A DNA stretch of 64,000 bases, from positions 26,247,817 to 26,311,816 of the forward strand of contig NC_067130.1 of the NCBI RefSeq assembly GCF_021347895.1, read 5' to 3'. The notes beneath the pieces were generated by a model, which saw only the letters and a program-made list of their open reading frames with translations, was not told where the DNA came from and did not search any database. This document shows, piece by piece, positions 12,671 to 25,951 of this stretch (position 1 is its first letter; every line of letters starts with the position of its first letter). The DNA comes from Acanthochromis polyacanthus. Lineage: Eukaryota > Chordata > Actinopteri > Pomacentridae. The position numbers were made by a program, and so were the translations under genes.

Positions 12671-15600
12671 CCATTCCAGAGTTGCACATAGTTTGTAAAA
12701 CCATCTCCACTGTAATTATACAACCATCATGAGCTGGCTGATGGTATGAATGTTTGCAAACTGCAAACATGGGAATTTTTCCCTTCGCTACCCTCCATCA
12801 GCACAGCACAAGACAGGCAACCTCAAGTACAGATGATCAGTGTTCAAGTGTGTTTTTACAATTTTGAATAGAGAAGAAACATAAAGAAGAGTAGCAATTC
12901 CTTCTTTTTTTACCCCTTTTTTACTTGGAATTTTCTCGGTGAAGGTAAAAAATAAGATCTAAGATTTTTGTTTGATATTTAAAATTGTTGTGTCATTTTT
13001 TTATCAGTTGGAGACAGCTGCAATGGAAACCAGGGGAGAAAGTGACAAATCATTGTAGTTAAATGGTGTTTATCTTTGACCGATGCACCACGGAGATGCC
13101 TGTCATACCCTTATCTAGTTTTTCATTTTCTCTCATGATGTCAATGTCCACATCTCACAGGGATAATCACAGCTTTGGACGTCTGTTCAAAAAAAGCCCA
13201 GAATGTTTATGTTAGATGGCATAGCAAGAAAGTACTGATACCAACTGTAACCGTGACAACATTTCCCTCACCTTAAAGTCAAATTCCTTTACGTTTTTTT
13301 TAGCATCCTCTTCTGATGTTTTCAATATAGTAAGAGTCACATCATGAGCAGAATAAGTGCTTGACATCATGGCGGAGTATTTCCACCTTGAGGCTGCAGT
13401 TTGCCGTGGTTGACAGCATCAAAAATGAGGAATCAGACTTCCAAGGTTTCATATGTAACAAATCTAAGGAACCAACCATGTCAGCTTGCAGAGTTGGGCC
13501 TTCCTCATCATTCTTCATCTTCAGAATTGGTTTCCAGGTACTCTAAAGTAACTCCAATACTCAGACTTTGCTATTGCATATTCAAAGAGTTTAATCGCGT
13601 CTGAGTAGAGTTGTCGGTGAGCTGGTGTGCTCCAGCTGCAGTAAGCAGGGAGGAGTGAGTTTTAGGGACTATGCAGATCTATATATTCTAGAGGAAACAA
13701 TGTTGTAGTTGGATGGACGTGAAAATTTTTTGTTATGTTTTAGAAAGGGGAACTTTTCCATGGCCCAATTTCTTTGTCAGGCCTTGGATAGAAGGCAATA
13801 TATTTTGTTTGAGAACTGAGCAGCAGAATGATGTCTGTTTTGGATCTGGATACTGCTATGCCAGCATATTGGAGTCTTGAAAGCTATGAGAGTTGGGCAT
13901 GCTTATGTGCATGACACACACAAAAAAGAAATCAATCAATCAAAATATAAGCTATTTTTACGCAGGTGGGGATTATTTTCATCTTTTTTAAATGTTCAAA
14001 TAGTGACTTTGATACACAAAGATAATATTTAGGGGTTAAATGAATGACCAGAGAGACTTTAACGAAGTGTTTATCAGCAGCAGAAAAAAGACATTAAATC
14101 CTTTGAGAAACTTTCCAATATAGCTAATATAATAATGCCCACTTGAAAGTGTAGAAAACATGGTAACTTTGCTGAAATGTTGTTGGGAGAGACATGTTCT
14201 GTCTGAGAAACAGCTGTGATAGTTTAAATCTCATGTGTAATTAGTATGGTCAAGAATTCATAAAATATGTAGCTGAATTCAAGATTTCTGGTGTTTTTGA
14301 TTATAAAAATGGGTTCCCATTTACTTGTTAAATCAATAAAATTAAAAAAAGACACTTAATATAATCCTTGAGTCACAAAGATTGAGAAACTGCCCAGAAC
14401 TCGACACAGTAGCTGCTCTGTGAGAGAGAGAAGAGACAGAAAACCAAAACCTATATTTCATCCTCTCCATATCCCTGAAATTGCTAAACTCAAACCAATT
14501 GAAGAGATAGGAAGAGAGAGCGAGAGATAGGAAGAGGGATGAAAGAAAAATGTTCTGAAAGTATTACATCCCCAAAGAAATTCATGGACTCGGCTAGATT
14601 GTGTGAATAGCCATTACAAGTGAATTTATAGACCTTCTTGTTCATCACAGTTTCTTTACCAGCTCCCAAATGACCCCCTCACAGCTGCTTGTCCCAACAG
14701 AAATTTACTGGTAACACAAAATGCAGGCTGAATACCAACTACTTCAATTAGTCGCTTCTCCTCAAAGGAAGTTTTTCAAGTTGATCACTTTTTGAAAAAG
14801 CATGTCCTTATAATGTGCAGTGTTGTTGAGAAAAATGAGGAAATAACAATTCATTCGCGAGCTTACATAATTTGACTGTAAACATAACAGATGCTCATAT
14901 AAAGTTAATATAACTAAACAAGCAGCAAAAGCAGCAAAAGCAGCACGGCTCTGATTGCTTGTTTGTGTACTTGTTTGTTAACCTGGGGCTTCCCTCGCTC
15001 TGTCCATGGCTCGACTGACAGCTGTTCAGCCCAGCAGGCCCCGAGGCAGAACACGAGGCTCCATCTGATGTCAGTTTGTCTGGTGTCAGAAGGGCAAGGT
15101 TCTTTGTTTTTCCATCAGCAGCCTCACCTTTGGGATAAGAGCATCTCCTTCGGTCTGGAGTGAATTTTCAGCCCCAGTAATGAGACGCGCTGCGGCGGCA
15201 ATGCTCATGCATGACAACTTCAACAAGGCTCATGAAGACAGTTGCGTAAGTCTTCACCTTCCCATGTGGCAAAAGAAAATTGTCTATATGTCTGGCGCTG
15301 AGAAATTGCCAGTGACTGCTGGGATTAATGAATCCCTCTTACTGAAAGTGTAGGTGTACTTGTCAGTGATACTGTCCAGGCAGTAAATGTTCCTGTCAAG
15401 TGGCACAGAATCCTTTCACATAGCTCAGCATTCAATTACAGTCCAAGATATCTTCAACTTGGACGTTTATTCAAAGTGGCCGCTATATGTTAGAACTGCG
15501 GTCTATAGCATTAAACACAGTGGTTTAATTTTATAATCAGTTATGTTGGATTTCCTATTTGTCCCTTATGAGCATGTTTTCTTACTGATTTGTTACATAG

Positions 15601-18600
15601 CTCATCTGATGTCCTCCTACAAGGCTTGTGGTGGTGGTGCCGCTACCTATCCAGCGTGGCCTTTTCCGAACATAAACAGTTGAATTTTTAATGTGTAACT
15701 GACTCAGTTCTGACCCTTCAATGTCTTCCCATACTTCCCAGAATGCAATCCATATTTACATCTAAAATCCCCACACTGTACCACACAGATCTGTCATCAA
15801 GTTTAAATAAAATAAAATATAATAATAATAGCAGGATTTCCTGGCAAGGCACAATGTATTGAATGACACTGCTGGGTGCACGGAGACTTGAATAGCTGAC
15901 TAAGTGAAGGGCAGATTGTAAATTGGAGACACGACTGCATTGTAAGACCAGGGCCAACTATCTGGACCAAGTTGGAACTTGTCCAAAGGTAAGTATTTTA
16001 TAAAACACAGTTTCTCTAGTATGCTAATTACCAAGCAAGAAAGTTAGTGTCGAAGCGGCTGAATCGTGAGCCCAGGAGGTATTAAGCAAGGTGCAATTTT
16101 CTACAGAGGATATATTCAATTAAGAGGTAAAATTGGAATCTAAAGTTAAATATATCCAAAAAAGATAGGACTGTAAAATGGAAATCTGTATCTGAATCAG
16201 CAGTTGTTAACTTTTTTCTTTTTGAACAATTTACTGTTATTTTACAGTTTTTCCCTGCTAAAAACACAGAGACTAAATAAGAGTGCAGAAAAAAAGTATT
16301 AATTTACAGAATCATTTAAAGAACAGGTCCAAACCATAAATAACATCTCACAAAAAAGTAGCAGTAAAAATAACAGTAATCTGTTCTTTTATAACGTGTG
16401 ACTGTAAAATTGCACTATTTTTACTGTACTGAAATCCATTCTTTTTACAATTTTTGTTGTTGTTAATTTTTTTAAATTACAGCATTCCAGGATTTTGCTT
16501 TTTTAAAAAAAAATAAAAAATTCAGGTACCTTTGCTGCCAAATTTTCCCATTTTATGTATTTATTAGTTATTTATTTATTTTTGCCACATTATTATTATT
16601 ATTATTATTATCCATAATAATAATAATAATAATGCATTTCTATTTATTTCTGCAGTGTTAGTCAGTTCCTGGCTTCCCAAAAAGCAGTGCAGACTTTAAA
16701 ATTACACACAGCTGTATTTATACTGCAATAAATGAATGTCATATATCCAGTTACATCAAACATAGAAAAGCACACAGGGTTTCCATGGATGTTTCTGACT
16801 TTTTTTTAACATATATATCAAGTAACCACCGATTAGGCTGTGAACGATCCTTCGATGCCTCGTGCACAGTGGGTGGCCATAGCACAGGATTTCTGGAGAA
16901 TTTCAAAGTTCTGATGATGTTTCTGGCTCCATCAGTGGAACGTTTATACAAATCAAATCCAGCAGCAGCTGTTTCAATCACAGCTCAGTTATTGCTGCAT
17001 TATACAGGTGTGGATGGCCTTTTGTTTTAACAAGTGTTTGTTTAAAGTTTGTTTTGTTTTACTGGTGCATATGCAGTCAGTGTATTTGCTGTGTGAAGGG
17101 TTTGCACAGCTTCTCATAGACTCTGGCAGATTATAACATTCATTTCACCTCTACCCATAAATTGTCCTTTTAAGTGAAAAAAAATCAAACGTCTTTTTCT
17201 GCGTTGTATTCTCGTATTTCTTGTGGCACTAGTAAAATATCAGTCTACATGTTAGCTCCATGTACTGACAACTTTGTATTTAAGCTTTGGGTAGGTAATG
17301 ATTGGTTTTCATTTGAACAGTAGTAATTTCAACCAGTTTATTTTTCAGTTTTGTTTTTCATGGTAAATTGAATTGTAGTCTATTATCCTGAATTATCTCA
17401 TATTGTGATGGTTTGTACTTTTTCCCCCACTTTTACTTTTCCAATTTCTGTTTCCCAGAATCTATTTCTTTTTTTAACATCCCAGGAAAAGACTAAGCTA
17501 AATAGCTAGAGGTACAGAGCCACCCAGTATGATTCTTTCTTCCTTTAGGGCATGTGTGCTTCATCATAACTATAGTGTCTGTTGTGGTGGGTTAGCTGAT
17601 ATGATACCGCTATTAAACAGAAAGTCTGCTCACAGTCAAGTTGTATCTTAATGTAGGCGTTTGGGCCCTTGGGGCAGCATGTGACAGGTCTGTAGGAGAG
17701 AAAGTTAATTATTTTAAACTGACTTTATGAACCTTCATCATTGCAGCATGGCTCATAATTGCCTTGTATTTATTTATTTTTTTTTAGAATTATAATGACA
17801 GTAACAAACAGAGTAAGGACAAAGACATGCCGGATTGTTAGTTAAAAAGTCGACACATATCAACACAAGTTACTATTTTCTCAGACACAGCAAAGGTTCA
17901 AGATGTATGAAAACACACTGCTTACGAAATTTATTTAAAAAATGACTGAATTTATTAACTGTGTATTTTCACAGTTTTGTGCAGATTTTCATTGGATTTA
18001 TTGCCTGTTAGGATTCTCTCAGTCAGTTTTTCTGAGCCGTAGCCTGGTTTCCTGATAAGCAAGTTCACAGGCATGCGCCTGGAGCAAGGATAATGTCGTT
18101 TTTGATTTGAAATCTTGACACAAATCCATCGTCGCGTTTGAAGTTGCAGACCCTCTGTCATTTTTGCTGCTTTTTTCTTAGGGCTGCAGGTGTTTGGTCA
18201 TGATACCGCCTTCGGGTTATTAAAAAAACAGACATATAGATACTGGAAAGTGAATTTAGGAGAACTTTCATCTTGTAGTGTGACTCAGTGCTTGATTCAA
18301 TAAGCATTATTAATGTTGCTCTTCATAATATCCTTTGGTTCTCGCTGCTGTTACTCTCTGTTTTCAGATGTGCAAAGATTCTCAGTGGTTTGTTGTAATT
18401 GTATCTTTCATGGAAAGTTAGATGCGCATTTTGCAACGCTGCAGTGTAATTATTCAACACCAAAATAGGCAATAAGGAATAAACTGTAGGGGATATTATT
18501 ATGGAAGAGCAAAAAAATCATGAAAACTGTCTTGGCACAAGCACAGATGACAACCACACCCTTACAAAGGATGTTGGCAGTGCAGAGAGAAATGATTAAG

Positions 18601-20640
18601 AATTCTCTGTTTAGTCCTCTAAGGTGTGATAGGGTGTACCTACTAAAAATGTGAACACATTTTTTGGACCCTTTTCACAATGATTATTTAAGCTGAATTG
18701 GAAAATGCAGTATTATTCTGTATGCCCTGACAGTTCCCTGTTGTTCAGTAATATGTAAAAGTGCATCTTGTGTTGTGCTGAAAAAGCAGCCATTACCTAG
18801 AGGATCAGAGAATGTAGCCACTGCTGTAAGGATGCTCTCTTTTTAATGTCTCCAGCGTATCCATTAATGTCCACTCAACAACTGAGCTCAGCCCATATCA
18901 TCCAGGTCTGATAGCTCCTTTGTGGTCATTTATCAGTCAGCAAGTGCTAGAGCCAGAAAATAGAAGGACGACTCAAGGAAAGGACAACTTTGAGCAGAGG
19001 TGACTTTATTTATAAATATTTTTATAAATCTTTCTGACAACCTTTGAAAACTAAACCATCACCAAGGCAAGAAATTTAGATGTGTGTCAGCTGTAACACA
19101 GGTGTTGCAAAGAGAAACCTCAAATACACTAGAGCTGTGCATTTTGAATAGTTTTCTAAATCAATAATCAGGTTAACCAATAACATAAACCAAGCCCAGT
19201 GAACAATATAGTTGTCTTTGTCCATGGACACATTATATGGACCTTGAATATAGGTACGCTGCCCCCGATTTCAGCTGGCCTTGAGCACATTAACTCTGAC
19301 CAGAGACCATTAAGCGTCACAGAGGTCTATGTCATAGTGGCATTTGGTCATGGTGGATTGCTAACTTGGACTTTGCCCATGACTGCATCTTTGGATCTCT
19401 ATAGAAATCAGCAGTAAGAGGTTCATCCTGGTGGCACAGCCCAGTTATATGGCTCATCCATGCAAAGAACACAGAATTTCGACTGTGAGGCTTATGGAGC
19501 CATGACACTTCCTTCCCTTGTCACACTGCATTTTACACAGTTCCCTACTGGAGCCTTACGGGAAGATTCATGACTACCTTTGTAACATTGAACAACAGCA
19601 AGGATGAAAAACTAATTTATTTTTTAAATGCATTGTAGAGCTATTCAGCAAGCACATACAGTGGATTGATTTGAGTAGTTTTATTGTACTTTAAGTGCAT
19701 ACCATCTAGGAAAATGGTATTGGAATGGAATTCCGTGTCCGCAGATAGTAGATATTAAAGGACTGGGATCAAACTGGATCAGAGGCAAAAAAAAAAAAAA
19801 TAATGAAATAATCAGGACACTTACTGTCTGTACAGATACCAGACATAAGGGTGAGCTACACAACAGCCTCCTACATTTACTGTTTTAGAAAGATACTACA
19901 GAGTCTTCTGAACAGTAACCAACTACACCATCCAGTTGTACAAAGAGTACCTGTTTGAAGCCATGTGCTAAAGGCAGACATTCAGTCTCAGCAGTGAAAT
20001 GTTACAGAATAACTTGACATATCTTAGATGCCAGCTATTCTTTTGACAAGAAAATCTTGGTACAAACAGATATTTCAAAGATATGTTACACGTTTGTTAT
20101 CAATAGGTGTTCAAAGTCAGACACATTCATCCCCATTCTGGGAGAACTTTCCATCATTTGTCGGTTTGGTGGTTCATTGCTTATATGACTCATTGGGTTT
20201 GAATGTGTGATATGTTTCCAGCTGCATCAATAAGAAACATCTTGCTGCAAAATTGAGAAATATCCTCAGATAGGATCTTCTGAACCTTTGGGGTGTGTTC
20301 TGCACAAAACTTAATAGCATATTTTGCATTGCATCACTTTTGTGTCCTCTTCATCTAGTTCCGAAGGAACACCCGTTGCCTTTAAACACTTGCAAAATGG
20401 TGAAATACTCACGTTTTAGTAAATATCAAACAAACTAGCATTCAACACCATATTTGTAAGATATCTGTTTTGGGCTTTTTGGCGCATTACTCTGCAGGAT
20501 TGCACATTGCATTATGTGACAGAGTGGGTGAGCACTGTCATTTCACCTCACCACTTGTCCCTTAAAGCATTCATTTTACACAACACTATCATATTTTGTG
20601 TATTCTGCTTTCATTTAACCATGCCAGTGTAACATTGTAG
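12671..20640. other. Long non-coding stretch
   Basis: About 8 kb without a recognisable gene. It holds an ATT/AAT mirror microsatellite (16590-16632), T-rich runs and scattered ORFs under 90 codons. The interval 18960-19560 has a less simple composition but no repeat or gene that I can name. Confidence 0.4.
16590..16632. repeat. (ATT)n-(AAT)n self-complementary microsatellite
   Basis: Seven ATT units (16590-16610), a 3-base spacer 'tcc', then six AAT-type units (16614-16632). The two halves are reverse complements and could fold into a hairpin with a very short loop. Confidence 0.85.
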
Positions 20641-20649
20641 CATTTACTA

Positions 20650-21780
20650 TCCCGGGTTTGTTTGTGTTAATAATTGTTACAGTTTACATCCATGGGTTAA
20701 AGGAAAACACACAGCCGTAATTATTTTCAGTTATCCTTTATTAAGTTACTGGTTAAAAGTTGTTGAATTGTTTCTTTGTTCATACTTACCTTTCCTCATT
20801 CCTTTGTTCTGGTTTACCATGTGGGATTGGTGTTTGGGAGGAGGCCGGCCCACCACTTCCTGAATTTATAGTGTTGCTGATGTCAGTGACATCACTGGAC
20901 CAGATCATGTGGAGGGTTTTTTTTCTCTTTGGATTAATGTTTTTTTTGTTTTACAAAGCATCTAGTAGTAATGCTTTTACATTTACCCGTTCAGAGAATC
21001 ATTTAAACATTCCTAGAGGTTTGTAGTGTGTACGGTTATGTTGTTAAGCGAGTTGTTTTCAGCTAGGTCAAACGGTAGGTCACCATGTTGTATCATGGTA
21101 GAACCCAGGTGAATATGTGTGCCCTATGTGAGGACTTAAGCGTTGCTGCCTGGAGAGAGAGGTGAGGTTGTGCTGCCACAATGTGAGTTGTTTTTTTTCT
21201 TTTTCTGTTGTGCAGCTACAAGATTATCCATCCATTCTCTATACACCGCTTTATCCTGACAAGGGTCGCGGGGGAGCCTATCCCAGCTGACTCGGGCGAA
21301 GGCAGGGAACACCCTGGACAGGTCTCCAGTCTGTCGCAGGGCTACATATACAGACAAACAATCACACTCACTTTCACATCTATGGACAATTTAGAGTAAT
21401 CAATTAACCTCAGCATATTTTGGGACTGTGGGAGGAAGCCGGAGTGTCCGGAGAAAACCCACGCATGCACAGGGAGAACATACAAACTCCATGCAGAAAG
21501 ATCCCAGGACCAGGCCGGGATTTGAACCGGGGATCCTCTTGCTGCAAGGTGAAAGTGCTAACCACTATACCACTGTGCAGCCGCTACAAGATTATTTTGA
21601 AGTTAATTTTCTTTGTAAATTCTTTTGTATTGTTTTGTAACTTTCATTTTCACAAAATGGAGAAGCACTGCACAATAAAATCTGCACCTCTTCTGCACTC
21701 AAAGAAGTCTTCTGAGTTTGTCTGCCTGCCACCTTCCTTGACCATTCTGGCCAGGCGACCTTCACGCATTAAGACATGCA
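20650..21780 (+). mobile_element. Possible LTR-like sequence interrupted by a SINE
   Basis: The DNA left and right of the SINE at 21228-21582 reads as one unit once the SINE and one 13-bp duplication are removed. The right part has AATAAA at 21674-21679 in a 'cacaataaaatctgcacctc' context, followed by a T/G-rich stretch. The left part has a CA/TG-rich promoter-like stretch and a 'gctgatgtcagtgacatcac' palindrome near 20877. This resembles an LTR, but I could not find matching TG/CA ends or a target duplication, so the borders are rough and the call is weak. Confidence 0.25.
21215..21595 (-). mobile_element. Full-length tRNA-derived SINE, copy 1, with target duplication
   Basis: The element body is 21228-21582 (355 bp), on the minus strand. 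It begins (minus) GGCTGCACAGTGG and has RNA polymerase III internal promoter boxes. A box-like TATAGTGGTTAGC is at 21569-21557, and a perfect B box GGTTCAAATCC is at 21528-21518. The tail ends in ATGG repeats. It is flanked by a 13-bp perfect target duplication 'gctacaagattat' (21215-21227 and 21583-21595). This is a very common percomorph SINE body (centre: CTCCGG...CTTCCTCCCACAGTCC; tail: GACCTGTCCAGGGTG...AAAGCGGTGTATAGA). Relative to the other copies it has lost a few bases near 21273. The family name is not assigned from sequence alone. Confidence 0.92.
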
Positions 21781-21783
21781 TGT

Positions 21784-24700
21784 CCATCATCATGCAGGAG
21801 TGCAAAAAAAAAATGTAATCCATATTGTTATTAGTTGTCAAAAACTCTACATGGTGCATTTAGTTAAGAATAATGAAAGTTCATTTTTACTTTTATTGAT
21901 ATTGAGTCAACATTATGGTGAGACTTTTCTTAATGTCAGGTTTTTGGGAGTCTTTGGAGTGATCCATGTTTCAGTATTAAATTTGATTATGTTTAAATCG
22001 ATTTTAAAATAGACAGCAACATGAATATTTACCAGGTGCCGGATAGAACCTCAAGGGTCAGTGTTTTGTCTACTGAACATGCCCCAAAACTCAAGAGAAC
22101 AATCAGACTAGCCCAGATTTTATTCATTGCCAAGGCAAAAATAACCACACTATAAGATCCTAGCTGCTGCCAAGAAATTCCTCCTCCAGGCCCGATGATA
22201 CAAAATGGATGCACCTGTGTACCAGCTGCCTGAAATCAAGGTTGTTCTTCAATTCTAATGTCCCCTCTGTTATACAGTATCCACTTCAATATATACTTGA
22301 AATAGGAAAATATAATGCATGTGCTTGTGTCACCATGTGCCAGCGTTGTCCATGCAACCGCTCATCATAAATACATAATGGAGGTGTACACATACAAACC
22401 GAATGTGCATAAATTTACAGCAAGAGCTCAGCAAGACGGTCAGTCTGCTTCTTGTATTGCATTCAAGGCACGAGTAGTGTAGGTGGCAGGAGAAGTGTTT
22501 GGTTTTGAGTGGGTGTGAAAGAGGTTGTTCGGTGTCAGAAATCACTGAAACATCTGTAACCGTATGGCTGGTGAATAATGCTACCTTTCTCGTGGACTTG
22601 CAGTCGTATGATGCTGCAGTCGAGCCAGAATATGAGCGAGTTTGCACATTATTTCTTTGGCATCTGGCTTTAACTTCTGTACTGATGCTTTTCATTCAGG
22701 CATTATGTTGGATCACACCAGATATTTAGGCATGATTCAATCTGCTTCAGTGATGTTTTTTTTTTTCATCAATTTGGTTAAAGTAAACTATCTTACCTTT
22801 GTTTGACCGACAAATGAATTAACTTCTTGGACACCTCCACCTGTAACAACAATAACAACAGCAGTAGCACTAATAACAGTAGCAACAACAGCAGTAACAA
22901 CAATGGTAGCAACAATCACAGTAGAAACAACAATGACAACAATAGCAACAATACCAAGAAGAAGAAGGAGATGAGTGATGACAATGACAATGATAATGAT
23001 GATATTAATGATGATGATGATAAGTTGCTTCAACCTTCATTGTGACATATCAGAAGCTTAAAAACTAGGAAAATATATTTATTGAAATTATTTACCACAT
23101 GTGCACAGAGCATTTTCTGCAGGATAAATGCGGAATTACTGCCGTTAAAGAATGCAAACACATTTCTACATCACAACTACTACTGTACATACAGCGTATT
23201 TGGTTATAAGCAATTTAAAAGAGACAAGTGGCCTTTTATGAGGCTTTTCAAGCTTTTTATTCATTCAGGTTGTTGTTTATGTTGATGTCCTCCATTCGGT
23301 CCTCATATAAACATGAACCTGCACCAAGGGCAGCGTGCAGAAACAAAGAGGCAGCACATACGAGAGCGGTGAGAGCGCTTAATATCGCACTTGTCGCGCA
23401 CACTCACAAGGCTCTGTTCTATTTCCTCTGAGTAGCTTTATGGTTCAGGGGCATCATCAATTTTCATATGTCTTCTTTCAGCCCAAGTGGTCACGGTGCC
23501 TCCATCCCACCGTCTGTAAACATCACGATGAATATGGAAAGATCAAGCGAGGTTGTATCATTGTCATCCCCGGCAATGTCATACAGTCATGGTTTTCCCT
23601 GCTGCCCATCAGCTGTAAATCAAATGGAACATAAGCACACTAATAAATGGAACTGTGAGCACCATTTATACATACATATTTGGCAGGGCACAGTCAGTGC
23701 AATGACTTGACATACCAACTGAATGCTTCTCGCTATCCTTTTAGAAGGCCGTCTATCTCATTTAGTTGATGTTCTGTATACTATTAACCCTAAGCAATGC
23801 AATCTCTGAGTATTTAAAGAAAAATTATACATACAGTTTCTCCATCTTCACATATTAAACTACAAAAGGGCCCTCTTGGAGTTAATATATCAGCTGAACG
23901 CATTAAATTTTGCACAAAGGCAGACCACCTTTGCGCTCCGTGTATCCCTGCTGGTGCCTCTGCCTTAGCTCCTTTAATCTGAGAAAAAGATCCCAACAGC
24001 CAAGCACTTTTCTTGGGGTTAATTGTATGTGACATCTATAACACAGCTCTGGTCAATGGTTATCTTCGCTTGGCCAGAAAACTTGTTTCACTCCTGTTAT
24101 AACTTTTTTAATGCTGCCTTTCTTTGCTAAGAAGAAAAAAAGAAAAAAAAATCTGCTTGTTAAGCAACTGTTCTAAGCAAAGTTCAAATGTCTAATTAAT
24201 TTAACATGGGAAATATTGATTAATTTGACCTTTTGAAAGTGGTTGCGATCTGAGAAATGATGTGCTACAAACGACGTCGTGATGAGCACTGATTAGGAAT
24301 ATCTGGAATTAAGAGATCATAATACGTTTTGGCATTTACCTGCAAAAGAGTTGAAAACAGAAGGAAAAACAAAGTCTCTTTTTTTGCAGAAGTTTACTGA
24401 TTTCACTCCAATATAGCACCATGCAATACTTTTCTTTCCTTTTTTTTTCTTTTTTTAAAGGCTATAAAAATGCAAATGCTTTCTTTAATACCATATAGAA
24501 AGAGTTTCAAGTCAGGATGATGTGTTAAAATGTGAAGGTGACGAGTCTTTGGTCTCCATATTGTGCTGTTTGGCTGAGCTGTTGCACTAATGATGAGACT
24601 CAGGGAACGGCAAACTCCCACAGCTATCCGTGTCCCTTTATTAAGATGGAGGGAGCCGGTGAATGCGTTTGGGAGAGAAACTGATGGGTTAAGCATCTTC

Positions 24701-25871
24701 CTACAGAGGAACTTTATCTGCGTCTGAAAAGCAACAGTATTAAATTTTAATTACCATGCTCGCACACGGCACAATATAAATGCGATCACTTGGTGCAACA
24801 CCTGTTTTCTATCTGTCTGAGGGTTGTTTTTTTTTATACATATATTAAATAAAAAGACCAAGATGTTTTTGGTGTAGTTCCTGGGTGAAGTTTTTCTTTT
24901 CCTTTCAAAGTGCTAACATAATTGGGTCAGTCTTAGACTCTTGGTCACCATGGCTGCTCTGAAAAAACCTGAAGTATTACTCCCATTAGCTGCAGTTCTG
25001 TTCCCTTGGGCCGTGAGGGGGGACACATAGAAGGTAATTACAGAACATAATGTTATTAATTACTCTGAGCACTCATGTTACCGTTGGAGCTGAACCCTCT
25101 GCAGATGAGATTCTCGAAGCCTTGCGGCCACAGCATAATGCCTAAGGTTAAGTGACCCACTCATCTCTGTCGCTGGGTGCTGGGAATTGTCTCGGCTTTT
25201 CCATTTGTCTATGATTCTTAGTACTGGAGTCTGTTTTATTTTGTTTAGTATTTTTCCTTCTGCTGTTGCCACCAAGTTGAAAAAAAACAAAACAAAAAAA
25301 AACAAGGAATTTATCCACAGTGGTCCCCTGCAGTCATACACAAGCTGGAAGAAAAATCACCAAGACAGAAGCAAATGGTCAAATATCATTGTGAGTTTTG
25401 AGAACGTCATTTTGCTGTTATTATTATTGCTGCCATTATTATTATTGTCCTGTGGCTAATACAGCTCCCCTTGCATGCCGTTAAACGATCTTTCCTACCA
25501 ATATGAGCGTAAAATTTCTCACCTCCAGCATGTTCTCACCATGAGTCCCTCCTACATGTGAAGTTTATATATAGCATTATTTAATCTCATTACCCCAGTG
25601 AGCCATATGCATTTGCGTAACAACGGGTAGAAAAACATAGAAAAACAGTAGGTGTTATGTTTTGGCACACGGCACAACTGGAAAGCTCAGACTAATTGGG
25701 GAAAAAAACCTTAAGCTGAGTCAAGCCTGTTGTCAGTTTTTCGCACATTCGAGGATGGAGGAAAATATCTGCAGATTTCACTGTGCCATAATCCAGGAAA
25801 TTGCACAATGTTCTTACTGCTTCAGTGTATAATTAATTAATACAGTTTTGTTGTGATCGGTAGCAACTTTG
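21784..25871. other. Non-coding stretch with trinucleotide tracts and candidate conserved DNA
   Basis: No gene is recognised. A long degenerate trinucleotide array lies at 22844-23024. From about 24230 to 25200 the sequence is complex, not obviously repetitive and contains several TAATTA-type homeodomain core sites (for example gttattaattactctg near 25052). That makes it a plausible place for conserved regulatory DNA, but the sequence alone cannot show it. Confidence 0.35.
22844..23024 (+). repeat. Degenerate trinucleotide array (AAC/AGT/AAT then GAT)
   Basis: About 125 bp of AAC, AGC, AGT and AAT-like triplets, then AAG units, then GAT/GAC/AAT triplets from about 22969. The three-base period keeps frames open on both strands (poly-Asn/Ser on plus, poly-Ile/Val on minus), which is a repeat artefact and not a gene. 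Confidence 0.9.
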
Positions 25872-25951
25872 TGGAAACACTGCATCCATCCATCCATTCT
25901 CTATATACCGCTTTATCCTCACTAGGGTCGCGGGGGGTGCTGGAAACACTG
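25872..25951 (-). mobile_element. Severely 5'-truncated SINE, copy 2 (58 bp), with target duplication
   Basis: Only the 3' tail of the SINE seen at 21228 is present (25883-25940): GCACCCCCCGCGACCCTAG...GGATAAAGCGG...ATGGATGGATGG on the minus strand. It is bracketed by an 11-bp perfect duplication 'tggaaacactg' (25872-25882 and 25941-25951). The duplication shows a genuine truncated insertion and not a later deletion. Confidence 0.9.

Noticed and set aside
21518..21569. tRNA gene suggested by A and B boxes
   Set aside because: The boxes belong to the SINE head. The sequence does not fold into a complete cloverleaf with an acceptor stem, and the SINE body follows directly.
22788..23045. Poly-Ile/Val minus frame and poly-Asn/Ser plus frame
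   Set aside because: Direct product of the trinucleotide array; the hydrophobic minus frame is not a real membrane protein.
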